From the NCBI RefSeq assembly GCF_002575655.3, contig NC_053037.3, positions 503,386,544-503,450,543 on the forward strand: DNA of 64,000 bases, read 5' to 3'. The translations under genes and the position numbers were made by a program. This document shows, in pieces, positions 11,511-24,430 of this stretch; position 1 is the first letter of the stretch; each line of letters begins with the position of its first letter. Source of the stretch: Aegilops tauschii subsp. strangulata (taxonomy: Eukaryota; Streptophyta; Magnoliopsida; Poales; Poaceae). Under the pieces are notes generated by a model. That model was not told the origin of the DNA. It made no database searches and was given only the letters and a program-made list of their open reading frames with translations.

Positions 11511-11734
11511 TACGTGTCATTGAAGAGTGAAATGATGGTTGCTTCTTCCGACTAACTTACTGTGTGATTTGACTGCTCCTTAGTGGCCCCTACACGTACT
11601 CCCCCTACGTGTATGACTATTCCTGAGTTCCAGTTTTACTTATCTATATTTTCTTGCATGACACGTAGACATGATGCGCATATAGGAATTTTGTTACTGC
11701 ACATTGCCACGTAGTACTGTACTACTAGTACCTA

Positions 11735-12183
11735 CTCCCTCCTTCCGGTTCACTACTGGTACTCCCTCCATCCTGGCTTATTGGTCCCCTTTGTACTCAA
11801 TTCATGGGCTCGTTTTCCTCAAGAAATTTTCTTTACCAACGCATTAATATCGGGAATGCATGCGTGAACAACGCATGATTAAACCTTGCATGCACCAGTC
11901 ACATGTACACATGGACCCAAAAATGCGTGCGATGCCCAAATGCATGCATGTCCGAGCACATGACGGAACAAACACGGTCACGCTCAAGTGCTCAACCAAC
12001 ATGTGCATGCACACACATACTCAGCCAGGGTGAGCTAGTGACCGTATAAACACAGGAAAATGTATATATTGAGTGCGATGAGCGTATTATGAAGTCCATA
12101 GACCGTATTTTTACAAATATACAGTGACAGACAGTGTATTTTTCTCGTTTGAAATTAAGCCATATTAACCGGAAAGGAGGCAG
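11735..12183. mobile_element. Stowaway/mariner-like MITE (about 449 bp)
   Basis: It begins CTCCCTCCTTCCGGTT after a TA (11733-11734) and ends in the partly inverted AACCGGAAAGGAGGCAG before a TA (12184-12185). This matches the CTCCCTCC terminus and TA target of plant Stowaway elements. The interior has no ORF. A second left-type end (CTCCCTCCATCC) lies at about 11761, so one MITE may sit in another. A duplicated right end (GGAGGGAG) occurs at 12624-12631. Confidence 0.5.
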
Positions 12184-12770
12184 TATGCAGTAGCATTACT
12201 TTGTTGTGCCCTGTCAACTTGCCGAACGAGGAGAAGCTTGCAGGATGGGAGAAGCTTGCGCACGGTGACTCGCAGGACAAGGAGAAACTTTTGACTAATG
12301 CAAGCTCTCCCTCGCTCAGGCGGTGGATGTGCAACAGTTAATTCTGGCTCATATCCTGTTACAAATAGGAGCGCTCGGTAATATTTCCTCTTTTTTTGTT
12401 ATTCAGCATGTAAACAGGTCAGCAAACCTTGCGGCGCATCTTTGTGCGAACCGTGCTTGCTGCACTTTGAAAGTGGCTGAGAGCTGGCTTGATGAAACAC
12501 CTCGCTTCCTTCTTCTTTTCTTCCTAGTGACCAGTCTCTTGGCTGATCGTCCTAAGAATGCTTATATATGAATAAAGCTCTCTCATTTACCCGCAAAATA
12601 GATTAAGCCATATTAACCGGAAAGGAGGGAGTATGGACTAGCACTACTTTTTGGTGTGTCCCGTCAACTCGCAGAACAAGGAGAAGCTTGCAGGACAAGG
12701 TAAAGCTCGCTTACGCCTTTTGACTAATGCAACCTACCCTCGCCCAGGCGGTAGACATGCATCAGTTCAT
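12157..12770. repeat. Diverged direct duplication, about 446-bp period
   Basis: The stretch starting ATTAAGCCATATTAACCGG at about 12157 recurs at about 12604. Similarity continues past the MITE end through GAGAAGCTTGCAGGA and GACTAATGCAA to the CAGGCGGT phrases (12317 and 12747). The first copy is followed by the RNase H remnant. This looks like a small tandem duplication of MITE edge plus flank, or two insertions into duplicated sequence. Confidence 0.6.
12299..12590 (+). pseudogene. C-terminal RNase H remnant of a non-LTR retrotransposon-type protein
   Basis: The open stretch contains FFVIQHVNRSANLAAHLCANRA followed by SWLDETPRFL. This is the end of the RNase H fold (RVT_3 type) found at the C-terminus of many plant LINE polyproteins and LINE-derived proteins. 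The essential N-terminal catalytic residues are not present, and the fragment has about 80 codons. A short 3' tail with AATAAA follows at 12571. No reverse transcriptase was found nearby, so this is a fragment. Confidence 0.6.
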
Positions 12771-12789
12771 TTGGTGTCAGATTGCCAGA

Positions 12790-13290
12790 GGCATACACTG
12801 TAGTACCCAACATGCGGAGTACCATCATTGTTCGACTTCACGAAGAGGCGAAGAGCCAAGCGCAAGGTTTAGTAGTACGAGTAATACTACTACTAGAACC
12901 GCATGCTGGAGCATCTATACTCTTATTTTATTTTAATCTCTGATAAAGTACACATTTATTCGGGAGAAGGGCGGAAAACGGCAGCCGAATAGTATAGTAT
13001 TAAAAAACATCAAACATGTAATGATGATGTCGATCAACCATGCTTGAATATATCTTGGCCTCCGTGCGAGCCCGTCTGTGTGTTCTCACTCCTCATCTCT
13101 CTCAAGGAACGGCGGGTTGGCCATTTTGCCATCAACTGAGGTAGAAAGGAAACAATTACTGGCCAATAACAGTTGATGACACATACAACGACAAAAAAGA
13201 AGCATATTCCTTGTCCTAAGGGAAGATAACAACACGGTTGTGCTTGTCTAAAACGGTGTGAGGACTAGATTGCAATATGGAAAGTACGCC
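12790..13290. other. No gene seen
   Basis: AT-rich, no ORF of note, no terminal repeats recognised. Confidence 0.4.
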
Positions 13291-13740
13291 GGACGAGCTA
13301 CGTTTTGGGCAAAGAACTATGGAAGATCCACATGCAAGATTTTCCACATGCAGCGACGTGCGAAGACGGGCAGTGGAGCAAGGCCGAATGGGATACCTCG
13401 GGGTCGTCGGGATGTAACTAGGTGAGCGGCGGCGGGCGGGGTCTGCCCATATTGCGGTAGCGAGCAGGTGGCGTAGGCCCTACTGTGCCGGATCTTGGTC
13501 AGAGAGAACGGCGGGTACCGCAGATCGGGATGTGCTGCCTCGGCGCCGTCGAACGGAGAAACGATGCACATCCTCCCTTTCTGCCGGCGGACGGGATGCG
13601 GCGGGATCAGTGACCAACGGTGGGAGAGAGAGAGGCCACCGCCGCCTTGTGTGAGATACTCTGAAGAGAGACAAACCCAGGCAGGCATGCTCCATTGTAT
13701 ATAGTGGAGCAGACTACCTTTTTCTCCATAAAAATTGTTT
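13290..13740 (-). other. Promoter-like module C, third copy
   Basis: The best preserved of the three modules. A minus-strand TATA-like sequence (CTATATACAATGGAG, 13690-13704) overlaps the start of an ORF beginning MEHACLGLSLFRVS (13480-13695). An alternative frame extends to 13317. The SLPPLVTDPAASRPPAER segment resembles module A. Whether these modules are 5' ends of decayed genes or parts of a repeat cannot be told from the sequence alone. Confidence 0.4.
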
Positions 13741-13979
13741 TATATTCTGTGTACGTGCCATTGAGCGATATAACTTTATTTAAAAATAACGCGCCAACGC
13801 ATCAAGTCGAACTTTGTTTCGTGCATGTGTGGTACACGACCTCCGTAGGTAATAACCGCTACACGCGTTCAAATTAGCACGTGGGCTTTCATTTTCGTAC
13901 AGAAATGAGCTCCACCGTGTACCCGTGTGGGTGTGGCTGGGCACGAAGCGTGAGTACGTGCACCTATTTTCTTCCTGTA

Positions 13980-15420
13980 CTTACACACCTACATGGGGTT
14001 GTGTGAGAGAGATACAAATGTAGAGAGATATAATGTGTGGGTTCGTGAGTGTTTTTTGGGGGGGAGGGTCAATAAAAAATGTAAGATATGTAATGTGTGT
14101 GAAATAGAGTCCTGGATATATCATATATATAGAGGGGGCGATCCACAAGAAGAGAGTGGAGGTATCATCGGCTTGAGGTATCCATAGAATCGAAGAGAGG
14201 GATGATGTGTGTGTGTGTGTGCGCTTGTGGGCGATCGATAAAGAGTGCCATGGAATTTGTGTGTGCCCACGTCAAGGATATAGAGTGGCTGGCCTACTGG
14301 AACGTGAGAGGGGATAGGTGCAGTTTGTCTCTGTGGCATGGATACCTACCTACAGCGCTCGACTATCGGTATGTGGTGGGGGGACGCCTAATTAGTTATA
14401 GAGGTACAATGGCTGGTATATGTGTGGAGGAGGAGAGAGGCCTTCACGTATTAAGGGAGATCGATCGGCATCCATGCATATGTGTAGGAGAGGAATAAGG
14501 TTGGGAGAGAGACAGAGCTAGAGTGTTGGGGGGGTGGTAGTGGAGTTGCTTCTAACAAATGGTGGGAGACAGTGCCGGACCTACGAATGGGCCAGGCCCC
14601 AGGCGAACTGGGCCAAAGCCCAGGCAGCTTAGTTGACTGTAGCATTTTATTGTAGCTATAGTGTTAAAATATACAAAGAAGATGGGCCTTACGCCCCAGG
14701 CCACCGCCCCTTCTGCCTGGGGCCTGAATCCGCCCATGGTTGGAGAGGCTTGCTAGACAAACGGAGGGCACGCCTGCAATATCAATAAAAGAGGGGATGG
14801 CTGTCTGTCTGTGCACGTGCGTGCGAGAGACGGGTCAGGAGGCATACACGAATGATGAGGGGGGATGATATGGCTGTGGTAAGCAGACATAACTACATAG
14901 GAAGATCAATCGTCCTTTGTCAGAGAAAGGAGAGACATAACTTGTGAGGTACGCCGATCGATGGGTGGGGGGAAAATAGTTAAAGTCGACCTAGGTATAT
15001 GTAGGGAGATCGATCGGTATACATGCATTTATGTGTTAGAAGCAAATAAGGCCCAGGGAGAAGGATAGAGAGAGGGATGCATCTAGGAGGTGGTGCGAGA
15101 GGCATACTATATCGAGGGGGAAGGAGTGTGCGAGTACGAGATCGGTGAAAAGAGTGGTGGGAGTGAGGCATGGAAGGTGAGAAGAGAAGAGGGGAAGCTT
15201 GTGTTTGTGGTAGGCACACCTGGCTAGAGAGGCATATCAATCGATGTGTGCCGTAAAGAAGGAGCTGGGGGCCTACACACACCATGGGTGAACGACCTAA
15301 AGTGAAAAGACGAATTTACGCGATGGAGCTAGAGAATGCTGAGGGAGGGTGAGAAGGATGTGGGCGTGTGCATGCACGAGAGAAAGTTAGCGCTAGCTAC
15401 AAAGATAAGAGGATTGTGTG
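13980..15420. repeat. Purine-rich, degenerate repetitive tract with a GT microsatellite
   Basis: Long runs of GA/GGA-rich sequence with a (GT)n at about 14204-14220. A stretch of about 150 bp around GGGAGATCGATCGG at 14457 recurs in diverged form at 15005, which indicates an old local duplication of about 550 bp. No gene is supported. The hAT-like MITE at 14570-14738 interrupts it. Confidence 0.5.
14570..14738. mobile_element. hAT-like MITE, 169 bp
   Basis: It starts CAGTGCCGGACCTA and its other end, read on the minus strand, starts CATGGGCGGATTCAG. Both ends continue into a GGCCCCAGGC block, giving imperfect terminal inverted repeats like hAT ends. The flanks are GTGGGAGA (14562-14569) and GTTGGAGA (14739-14746), an 8-bp target duplication with one mismatch. 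The interior has no ORF, so it is non-autonomous. Confidence 0.6.
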
Positions 15421-16620
15421 GGTGTAAAAGACGAATAGAGATCATGATTCATTATAAAAAGCGAATTCGGATATTTCAAGAATTTATCATAGTGTTTTAA
15501 ACCGACGCATGCGTGAATATATATAACGGTGATACACATGGTGTGGTTATGAACAAGTGATACTACATACAATATATTTTATCTCTACTCTTATAAAAAA
15601 CAGAGTTGTTGATGATGGTGTGCCTGCCATCCTGCAATATAGGCCGTCCGATTTATATCTGGCGGATAGGAAGGAAACTATGGCAATTTTGAAAAAAGAT
15701 ACCCACACCCCTCTCCATATTTGTAAATAAGGCCTCCCCTTGATCATGTTGATGTTCCATGGAACGCATGGGCATCTTGCTAGTACTACATATAATATAT
15801 AGAACATTGATTATAATTTGGGCTAATGTGTGCCTTTTGCAGCTCAGGGATAAATACTTGTCATAATGTAGGGGGCGGGGCACTATACTTTGTGTGATAA
15901 ACACGGTGTATTTATAACATGGTTTAGATTACGAATATATAGTTAGTACATCAAATGTACTATTATTTGGAATCAACATCAAGTGTATTCAAATAATTGA
16001 ATTCGAGTTCATATAGTACACATATCTCTATACTAATCATGTGGTGTGTTGTTAAGGTAATACACGATTTTTATGATGGTTGAAGTTGGCAACAATCATG
16101 ATTGTAGATTCTTATTGAAATAGAGAAACGAATTCAAATTCAGTTCGAATTGCAGCGGTAGTATAAACATTTGAAATGCACTAAAATGTTGGTATGAGTG
16201 GGTCACATGCATTATACAGCCAGCGAAAAAAATTAATTGGACATAACATGTTGGTATGAGTAGCTTTGAATAGCATTTGTATAGTAAAACGGGACAAGAC
16301 TCTCTTTGTGTGGTGTGAATAGTTTTATTATTTCGTTTTTTTTCGTCGAGGGAAGTGCGCATTGATTTGGTACGTACAAGTGCAATATTACACGTTAGGC
16401 TTGTCCCTAAAATTCAACCCACGCCTTGTTATATCCCGAAAATTCAGATATCGTGCTCCCAAAACCGGCGCCTCCACAACCTGCGCCTTGCTATCCCGAA
16501 ATTACAACGCGCGCGAAAACTCCCTCCAGCTGCCAAATCCCGACACGCGAAATCCCCCTTCTAACCCTGCGCCGAAAGGGCCGCTAGTTTAAATCGGTGG
16601 GGGTACTTTTGTAACACACC
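15420..16620. other. AT-rich interval upstream of the interrupted gene; no gene seen
   Basis: No supported ORF. TCTCTACTCTTATAAA at 15582 resembles a Helitron 5' end, but no matching 3' hairpin was identified. The stretch 16480-16620 becomes GC-rich and probably holds the promoter or 5' leader of the gene at 16628. Confidence 0.35.
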
Positions 16621-17937
16621 CTACATTTTGGACAAACGCGTCCCTAAGCCATGGTTCCCCCTCCAATCGCCTCCTTTTCGCCATTCGAAATCCCAGGCCG
16701 CCATAACCTCTCTGCTCCAGCCGCGAAACCCCACCCTCCTCCGTCCGCCACCTCACCGCTACCCAGCCAGAGCCTCTTCCCCGACGACATCGTCCACCGC
16801 AATAGCTCGACGTCCCTCATCCACCTCCCCGGATGAGGATCCGTCGTCCATCTCGTCGTCCCGCCGGTTCAGCCACCCCGTCCTCCAGTTCCACGGAGCT
16901 GCTCCGACGATCGCCTCGTCTATTGCGGCTGCTCCATCCCCACAGCACCGTGTTAACATGCTCCACCCGAACCGCAGCATCCTCACCGACTCCTCGGACG
17001 AAGCCGAGGCCTACTCGGTGCCACCAAAGAGGTTGTACATTCATCGCATCGCACCTTCTCCTTAACTCGACCTCCCGGCGCCGACTGTGCTCCATCCCGC
17101 ACCCCCATGGAGCGGCTACCTCGAAGATGGCGCCGCGGGTGACATATCCACGGCGGCTCTCCCCCAGTGCGAGGCCCCTTCAGCGGCGTCATCCATACCA
17201 TCCGGATCTACTTCTGCTGCTCTGGCTCTCGCTCGCTCGCCCAGCTGCTGCTGCTCCGGCTCTCGCTCGCTCGCGCAGCTGCTGCTGCTCTCCCCCTCGC
17301 TCGTGATGTCGCGCTGCTCCGATTTAGCTACACTTAAGTTGACTGAATCAACTTTTGGGTCAATCGATTTTCAGGGGGTTGGGGGGCTCGCCGGAGTTAA
17401 GGAAGAACCACCCGCAGCGGGGAGGGGGTTCGCCGGAGAGGTACCCCACTATCTATCTTAGGGTTTAGGGTGGGGGCGATGGTCGCCGGCGGTGGGGGCA
17501 CGGTGGTGGGACGCTGGCGTGGGGATCGCCGGTGAAAATGCTCGGCGCGGGGGGGGGGGCTAGAGGGCTGGCCGGGGCGGCAGCAGACCGACAGTGGGGA
17601 GTTGTTTCGGGGCGGCGAGGCATCGCGGGGGCCAGCGGTTTGGCCAGTGGTGGCTGGCGGCTCAGGGGGTGCAGATTGAAGATGAACTGTAGGCCCTCCC
17701 TAAACTACATGTCAAGTGCCTCTCTGCTACCATTGTGTTCAGTTTCGACAGTAACATTCAGATTCCACAGTAAATTTCAGTTTCGACAGTTAAGTTCATA
17801 GTCAACAGTTTTTACCTCATCTGTTGTAGTCAGGTGGTTTTTGGTGTTGTAAATTTTACATCTATTTTACATCATCTATTGGAGATGCTATTAGAATCCC
17901 AGTTGAGATTAATGATGTCTGTCTTGTGCTGCTTCAG

Positions 17938-18123
17938 CCTTGACGTCTTATGGCTCACCGGAGCTGCTCGAACGACAGAACGATCCATAATAACAGAGCA
18001 GTGCCCTGGACGCCGTCTACAGATTCCCCAGATCTTCCTCCACACCTCCGACAGCCACCTCTGCCTCAACTTCTTCATCGACCAACCCAATGATGCTGAG
18101 GTCGACACGGCTACGGCAAAGAG
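17938..18123 (+). other. Second copy of the duplicated exon module
   Basis: It follows a TTCAG acceptor and ends AAAGAG before GTTGTACA, the same donor context as exon 1 (17031). The base-level match to exon 1 (GGAGCTGCTC core) and to the third module at about 18530-18728 (GAGCTGCTCC) shows a triplicated exon of roughly 190 bp. The encoded tail DQPNDAEVDTATAKR parallels DSSDEAEAYSVPPKR in exon 1. Confidence 0.55.
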
Positions 18124-19949
18124 GTTGTACACTAGTTGCATCACTTATTACTCTACATTCATGTCGATCCATTAGGTCTATTTTGGTTTAATGTTGAAAG
18201 GAATGGAGCAAAACATCCACCTGGACCTATTCAAAATCCTATGCATGAAAACACGACCAAGTGCATTAGTGGCAGTATAACATTCTGACTTTACATGCTT
18301 TCATATGGTTTCACTTTATTTTGGCCATGTTTCTTTGCATTCCTCTACTCTTCCAATTCCTGTGAACCAAACACCCAAGTTGACAGAAATCCTGTGTTTA
18401 CCATGTGCATTCCTATCCTATTCCGGTGTTTTTCCTATCCCTGCGTTTTTTGAATCATGCAAGCCAAATGAGCCCTTACAGAATTACTTTAGTTACACGT
18501 AGGTGTCGAAGGAAACTTTGTGTGGTTTGTCCTGCTCCTGTCGCGACGTCGTCCACCTCACCTGAGCTGCTCCATCGGCAGAAGCATCCACCAAACCAGA
18601 CATCACGACTCCTGACCATCTTTCGTCGCCTTAGACATCCTTCCCTGCCACCGGCACCCATCACAATGTGATCACCATCATCGACTCATCAGATGAACCT
18701 AAGGAGTACACGGGTCCACAAGAGAGGTCACACTCTTTTATTTATGCTTATGTTATGCATTGCTTAAAATTACCTGCTACTTTATCGTCCCGTTCACCTC
18801 TTACACTACAAGTCAGGTCCAAATTAATGTTCAAACTTGAGTTCTAAATTAGTTGTGGGGCACATATCGAGGCAGCAATGAATAGTATCTCTATCTAATA
18901 TTTGGTTCACCTAGGGTATGCCTATGTTGTTCATCTTGGGTGGGAAACAAATAGTAAAGCAATCATCATCTGTCTTTTTATTAAAATAAAGCAATCATCA
19001 GCCTGCTATCATTATTTTTGGATCCATCCACTGGTTGTTACCATCACACTAGATTTCTGCATGCTCTCCTTACATAATCTCACCATATTTTTTCGTATGC
19101 ATGTCAGATATTGTACACAGTCATGCTGAACATGTAGAGAAAAAGAGAAGAGTTTTGCGCGGCAATACAATGTCATGCAGACATCGCTCCATGGTGGGTT
19201 CAATGGCAAACCCTCCCGCCCCCTCTCCAGATTATAATCCAGAGGAAGATATCTGTTCTGAGGTGGATTCAGACGCAGCTGACCACTCCTATTTACCCCC
19301 CAAGGTGTTTGCTCTACCTTGGCATGATGATGTTAGTCATATCAAGCATATGTGGCCTTGCAGTGCCTACTTTTGACATCATATACATCATCTGCTTAGA
19401 TTAGACATGTTCTGTAATGACACCTATTTATTTTCTATGTCATATATGGGAATTATGCAGTCTCATGTCTTTTAGCCAGCCATAATATATGTGAAATGTG
19501 CAATGCCATCCGGTTTAACCAGGCATCATATATTTGAATGATATCTTGCCCATCCTTTTCTTCATTACATTTCCATTTTTCGACAATGTTTGCACATTAA
19601 ACTACTCTTCCGGTGAATCAGCCATTTGGGTGGGAGATGGAAAAATCTGGAGTGAAAACAAGGCCTTCAGAGCAGACAGTGCTACCTGTCGAAGCAGATC
19701 TCTTGTTGGGTCCCGATAGCTCCTCAGAGATGGATTCAGAGACAGATGACCAGTCCTATTCCGCCACCGAGGTGTATGCTCTAGCTTGGCACGGTTATAC
19801 TGCTCATATCATGCATATGGTGTCTTATTGCATAGTTTAGACATCATATACACAATATTCAACATCATGTTCTTAGTTCAGACATCATATCGAATGCCCT
19901 TTGTTTAGCATATAAATCACATCACTAGTAGAAAAGAGGGCTTTGGTTC

Positions 19950-20215
19950 AGGCCGGGTGAGCCCATTAGTCCCGGTTCAGTCCAGAACTGGGACCCATGG
20001 GGCACTAGTCCCGGTTCGTGAGGCCAGGGGCCTGCCGGGCCTCGTGGGGGCATTGGTCCCGGTTCGTCTGGCCCCTTTGGTCGCGGTTGGTGGGACAAAC
20101 CGGGACCAATGGGCCTCACTCCTGGCCCACCACCATTGGTCCCGGTTGGTGGCTTGAACCGGGACCACAGGCTGCCCTTTAGTCCCGGTTAATGCCACGA
20201 ACCAGGACCAATGAG
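19950..20215. repeat. Left subterminal repeat block of the first CACTA
   Basis: Repeated AGTCCCGGTT / AACCGGGACCAATG motifs in both orientations. CACTA subterminal repeats are known binding sites for the element's own accessory protein. The block ends only a few bases before the TATA box at 20221. Confidence 0.8.
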
Positions 20216-20220
20216 ATGCC

Positions 20221-20228
20221 TATATATA
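20221..20228 (+). promoter_or_regulatory. TATA box of the TNP2 gene
   Basis: TATATATA immediately downstream of the subterminal repeat block and 155 bp before the transposase start at 20383. Confidence 0.55.
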
Positions 20229-20382
20229 CCCCTCGCCCGTGAACAGAGCACTCCAGTGCTCTGTTTTTCTCTGGCCGACGAGGCGAGGGCTTTGTGGTGC
20301 TCTAGCTCACCTCCTATGCACATGAGGTGTTTCATGAAATGCCCGAGCCACACTAGTTAAGCTTTTTCCTCTCGAAGCTCTG

Positions 20383-23300
20383 ATGAACCGGCAATGGATG
20401 TACGGTGACAGACACACCTCCGAGTACATTAAGGGCGTGCATGATTTTCTCGAAGTGGCTGAGGCAAACAAGCCGAATGGTTTTATGTGTTGTCCATGCC
20501 CTAAATGTTGGAATACGAAGTCTTACTCTGACTGGAAAATCCTTCACACCCACCTGCTTTACAAGGGTTTCATGCCACACTATAATGTTTGGACGAGTCA
20601 CGGAGAAATAGGGGTTATGATGGAAGACGGTGAAGAAGAAGAGGACGATGACAACTATGTGCCCCTTGAATACGGTGATGCTGCAACGGGGAAAGCTATT
20701 GAAGATCAAGAGGAACCAGACGATGTGCCCAATGATGCTGCAACGGGGGAAGCTGCTGAAGATCAAGAGGAACCAGACGATGTGCCCGATGATGATGATC
20801 TCCGCCGGTTCATTGTCGATGCAAGGACGCAATGCGAAAGTCAAAAGGAGAAGCTGAAGTTCGATCGCATGTTAGAGGATCACAAAAAAGGGTTGTACCC
20901 CAATTGCGAAGATGGCAACACAAAGCTCGGTCCGTACTGGAATTGCTGTAGTGGAAGGCAGAGAATGCTGTGCCTGACAAAGGATTTGAGAAGCTACTGA
21001 AAATATTGAAGAAGAAGCTTCCAAAGGATAACGAATTGCCCGACAGTACATACGCAACAAAGAAGGTCGTATGCCCTCTAGGATTGGAGGTGCAGAAGAT
21101 ACATGCATGACCTAATGACTGCATCCTCTACCGCGGTGCGTACAAGGATCTGAACACATGCCCGGTATGCGGTGCATTGCGGTATAAGATCAGACGAGAT
21201 GACCCTGGTGATGTTGAAAGCGAGCCCCCCAGGAAGAGGGTTCCTGCGAAGGTGATGTCGTATGCTCCTATAATACCACGGTTGAAACGTCTGTTCAGAA
21301 ACGAAGAGCATGCCAAGTTGATGCGATGGCACAGTGAGGACCATAAGAAAGACGGGAAGTTGAGAGCACCCGCTGACGGGTCGCAGTGGAGAAAAATCAA
21401 GAGAAAGTACTGGGCTGAGTTTGCAGGTGACCCAAGGAACGTATGGTTTGGTTTAAGCGTGGATGGCATTCATCCTTTCGGGGAGCAGAGCAGCAATCAC
21501 AGCACCTGGCCCGTGACTCTATGTATGTATAACCTTCCTCCTTGGATGTGCATGAAGCGGAAGTTCATTATGATGCCAGTTCTCATCCAAGGCCCTAAGC
21601 AACCCGACAACGACATTGATGTGTACCTAAGGCCATTAGTTGAAGAACTTTTACAGCTGTGGAATGGAAACGGTGTACGTACGTGGGATGAGCACAAACA
21701 GGAGGAATTTAACCTGCACGCGTTGCTGTTTGTAACCATCAACGATTGGCCCGCTCTCAGTAACCTTTCAGGACAGACAAACAAGGGATACCACGCATGC
21801 ACGCACTGTTTAGATGACACTGAAAGTATATACCTGGACAAATGCAGGAAGAATGTGTACCTGGGCCATCGTCGATTTCTTCCGACCAACCATGAATGTC
21901 GAAAGAAAGGCAAGCAATTCAAAGGCGAGGCAGATCACCGGAAGAAGCCCGCCATGCGTACCGGTGATCACGTACTTGCTATGGTCAATGATTTACACGT
22001 AATCTTTGGAAAGGGTCCCGGCGGACTAGCTGTTCCGAATGACGCTGAGGGACACGCACCCATGTGGAAGAAGAAATCTATATTTTGGGACCTACCCTAC
22101 TGGAAAGACCTAGAGGTCCGCTCTTCAATTGACATGATGCACGTGACGAAGAACCTTTGCGTGAACCTGCTAGGCTTCTTGGGCATGTATGGGAAGAAAA
22201 AAGATACACCTGAGGCACAGGAGGACCTGCAACGTTTGCACGAAAAAGACGGCATGCCTCCGAAGTTGTATGAAGGTCCTGCCAGCTACGCTCTTACGAA
22301 AGAAGAGAAAGAAATCTTCTTTGAATGCCTGCTCAGTATGAAGGTCCCAACTGGCTTCTCGTCGAATATAAAGGGAATAATAAATATGCCAGAGAAAAAG
22401 TTCCAGAGCCTAAAGTCTCATGACTGCCACCTGATTATGACGCAACTGCTTCCGGTTGCATTGAGGGATCTTCTACCGAAAACATCCGATTAGCCATTCT
22501 GAAGCTATGTGCATTCCTCAATGCAATCATACCAAGGCTAAGGAGTGATGTGGCGCAATGTCTTGTCAGTTTTGAGCTGGTGCTCCCACTGTCCTTCTTC
22601 AATATCATGACGCACTTCCTAGTTCATCTAGTCGACAAGATTGTCATTCTGGGGCTTTCTACACAATATGTTCCCCTTTGAGAGGTTCATGGGAGTCCTA
22701 AAGAAATATGTCCGTAACCGCTCTAGGCCAGAAGGAAGCATCTCCATGGTCCATCAAACAGAGGATGTCATTGGGTTTTGTGTTGACTTCATTCCATGCC
22801 TTAAGAAGACAGGTCTCCCTAAATCGAGGTATGAGGGGAGACTGACTGGAAAAGGCACGCTAGCAGCAGACTCAATAATATGCAGGGACGGGCATTCTTG
22901 GTCTCAAGAACACTACACAGTTCTAAAGAATTCTACCTTGGTGACCCTGTATGTCGATGAACACAAGAACAGTCTGTGCTCCAAACACCCGGAGCAGTGC
23001 GACGACTGGATTACATGTGAACACATCAGGACTTTCAGCAGTTGGTTGGAAACACGTCTCAGAGGTGACAACACTGTTTGTGATGAGCTGTACTCGTTGT
23101 CCAGGGGACCATCTTCTGTATTGACTTACAAAGTATACGAGATAAATGGGAATACATTTTACAAGATCGCCCAAGATCAAAAGAGCACCAACCAAAACAG
23201 CGGTGTCCGCTTTGATGCAGCAACCGAGAGGGGAAAGGACACATATTATGGTTACATAGTGGACATATGGGAACTTGACTACGGACATGATTTTAAGGTC

Positions 23301-23711
23301 CCTTTGTTTAAGTGCAAATGGGTCAATCTATGAGGAGGCGGGGTACAGGTAGACCCACAGTACGGAATGACAACACTGGATCTGAAAAATCTTGGGTACA
23401 CTAACAAACCGTTCGTCCTAGCCAATGATGTGGCACAGGTTATCTATGTGAAGGACATGTCTACCATACCAAGAAAAAGAAAAGATAAGGAAGCGAATAC
23501 ATCATACGATGAGCCAAAGCGCCACATAGTTCTTTCAGGAAAAAGGGACATCGTGGGAGTGGAGGGTAAGACAGACATGTCTGAAGATTATGAAAAGTTT
23601 CATGAAATTCCTCCCTTCAAAGTCAAGGCTGACCCAAGCATCCTGATAAATGATGAAGATTATCCATGGTTACGGCGCAATAAGCAAATGACACAAGCAA
23701 AGAAAAAGTGA
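20383..23711 (+). pseudogene. TNP2-type CACTA transposase, broken
   Basis: The start is MNRQWMYGDRHTSEY, a transposase-associated N-terminal domain with the cysteine cluster CCPCPKCWN. Then come an acidic linker, the TNP2 core (SVDGIHPFGEQ, SIDMMHVTKN, MFPFERFMGVL, which carry the candidate D, D and E), a DUF4218-like segment and a DUF4216-like segment (TYYGYIVDIWELDYG) with a basic C-terminus ending at 23711. Breaks: an indel near 20930, a stop near 21108, a frameshift near 22478, a small deletion near 22655 and a stop at 23331. The enzyme family cuts and moves CACTA elements. This copy is inactive as read, although introns could not be excluded at some breaks. Confidence 0.9.
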
Positions 23712-23969
23712 AGACTTTCTCCCGCAACTATTATGATGATACCATGCCAACTTTGTAACAGACGAGTATGATACCATTGTCCGTTTTGTACACGAAGTGC
23801 ATCTAGTTTTTGCCGTAACCCTCTCAACTTTCTTGCACATGCTATGTGGATGAAATGATGATACCATGCCAACTTTCAACCTTTTCAGAGTTCATTTGAA
23901 ATGCTTTTCAATTTCAGGGTCTTATAGCTCAAAATAATCAATAAATGCATGAAAAATAACAAATGAAGA

Positions 23970-24430
23970 CAGAAAGGGCAGAAAGAACCGGTACTAAAGG
24001 AATCAACTAAAAAGCTTTTATAAACCTCTACTATTATTGAAACTAAAATTATATAGAATTTATGCAACTAAAATTATCAAAGTATTTTCTATTCAAAACA
24101 TTAAAAGCAAAAAAGAATTTGCATAAAATAAATACAAAAAGCAAAAAAAGAAAATAAAATAAATAATTATAAACAAAATAAACTTTTATAAATAAGTAGA
24201 AACAAAATAAAATAAATAAGTAGAAACAAATAAAATAAATAAAATAAACTTTTATAAAATAAATAAGTAGAAACAAAATAAAATATACTATAATAAAACA
24301 AAATAAATAAACCTTAATAAAATAAATAAAATAGCAACAGTAAGTATTTTGTTGTAAGTAGAAACAAAATAAAAAATAAAGCAACAAAGAAAACAAAAAA
24401 ACTGGAAAAAAATATAAAAATGCCACCTCC
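23970..24430. repeat. AT-rich simple repeat, AATAAA-like
   Basis: Degenerate repeats of AAATAAAATAAATAAGTAG type between the two CACTA genes, with no coding signal. It probably forms part of the transposase 3' region. Confidence 0.6.

Noticed and set aside
15582..16587. Possible Helitron (TC start at 15582, CTAG at 16583-16586)
   Set aside because: No clear 3' hairpin before the CTAG and no helicase; the ends alone are too weak.
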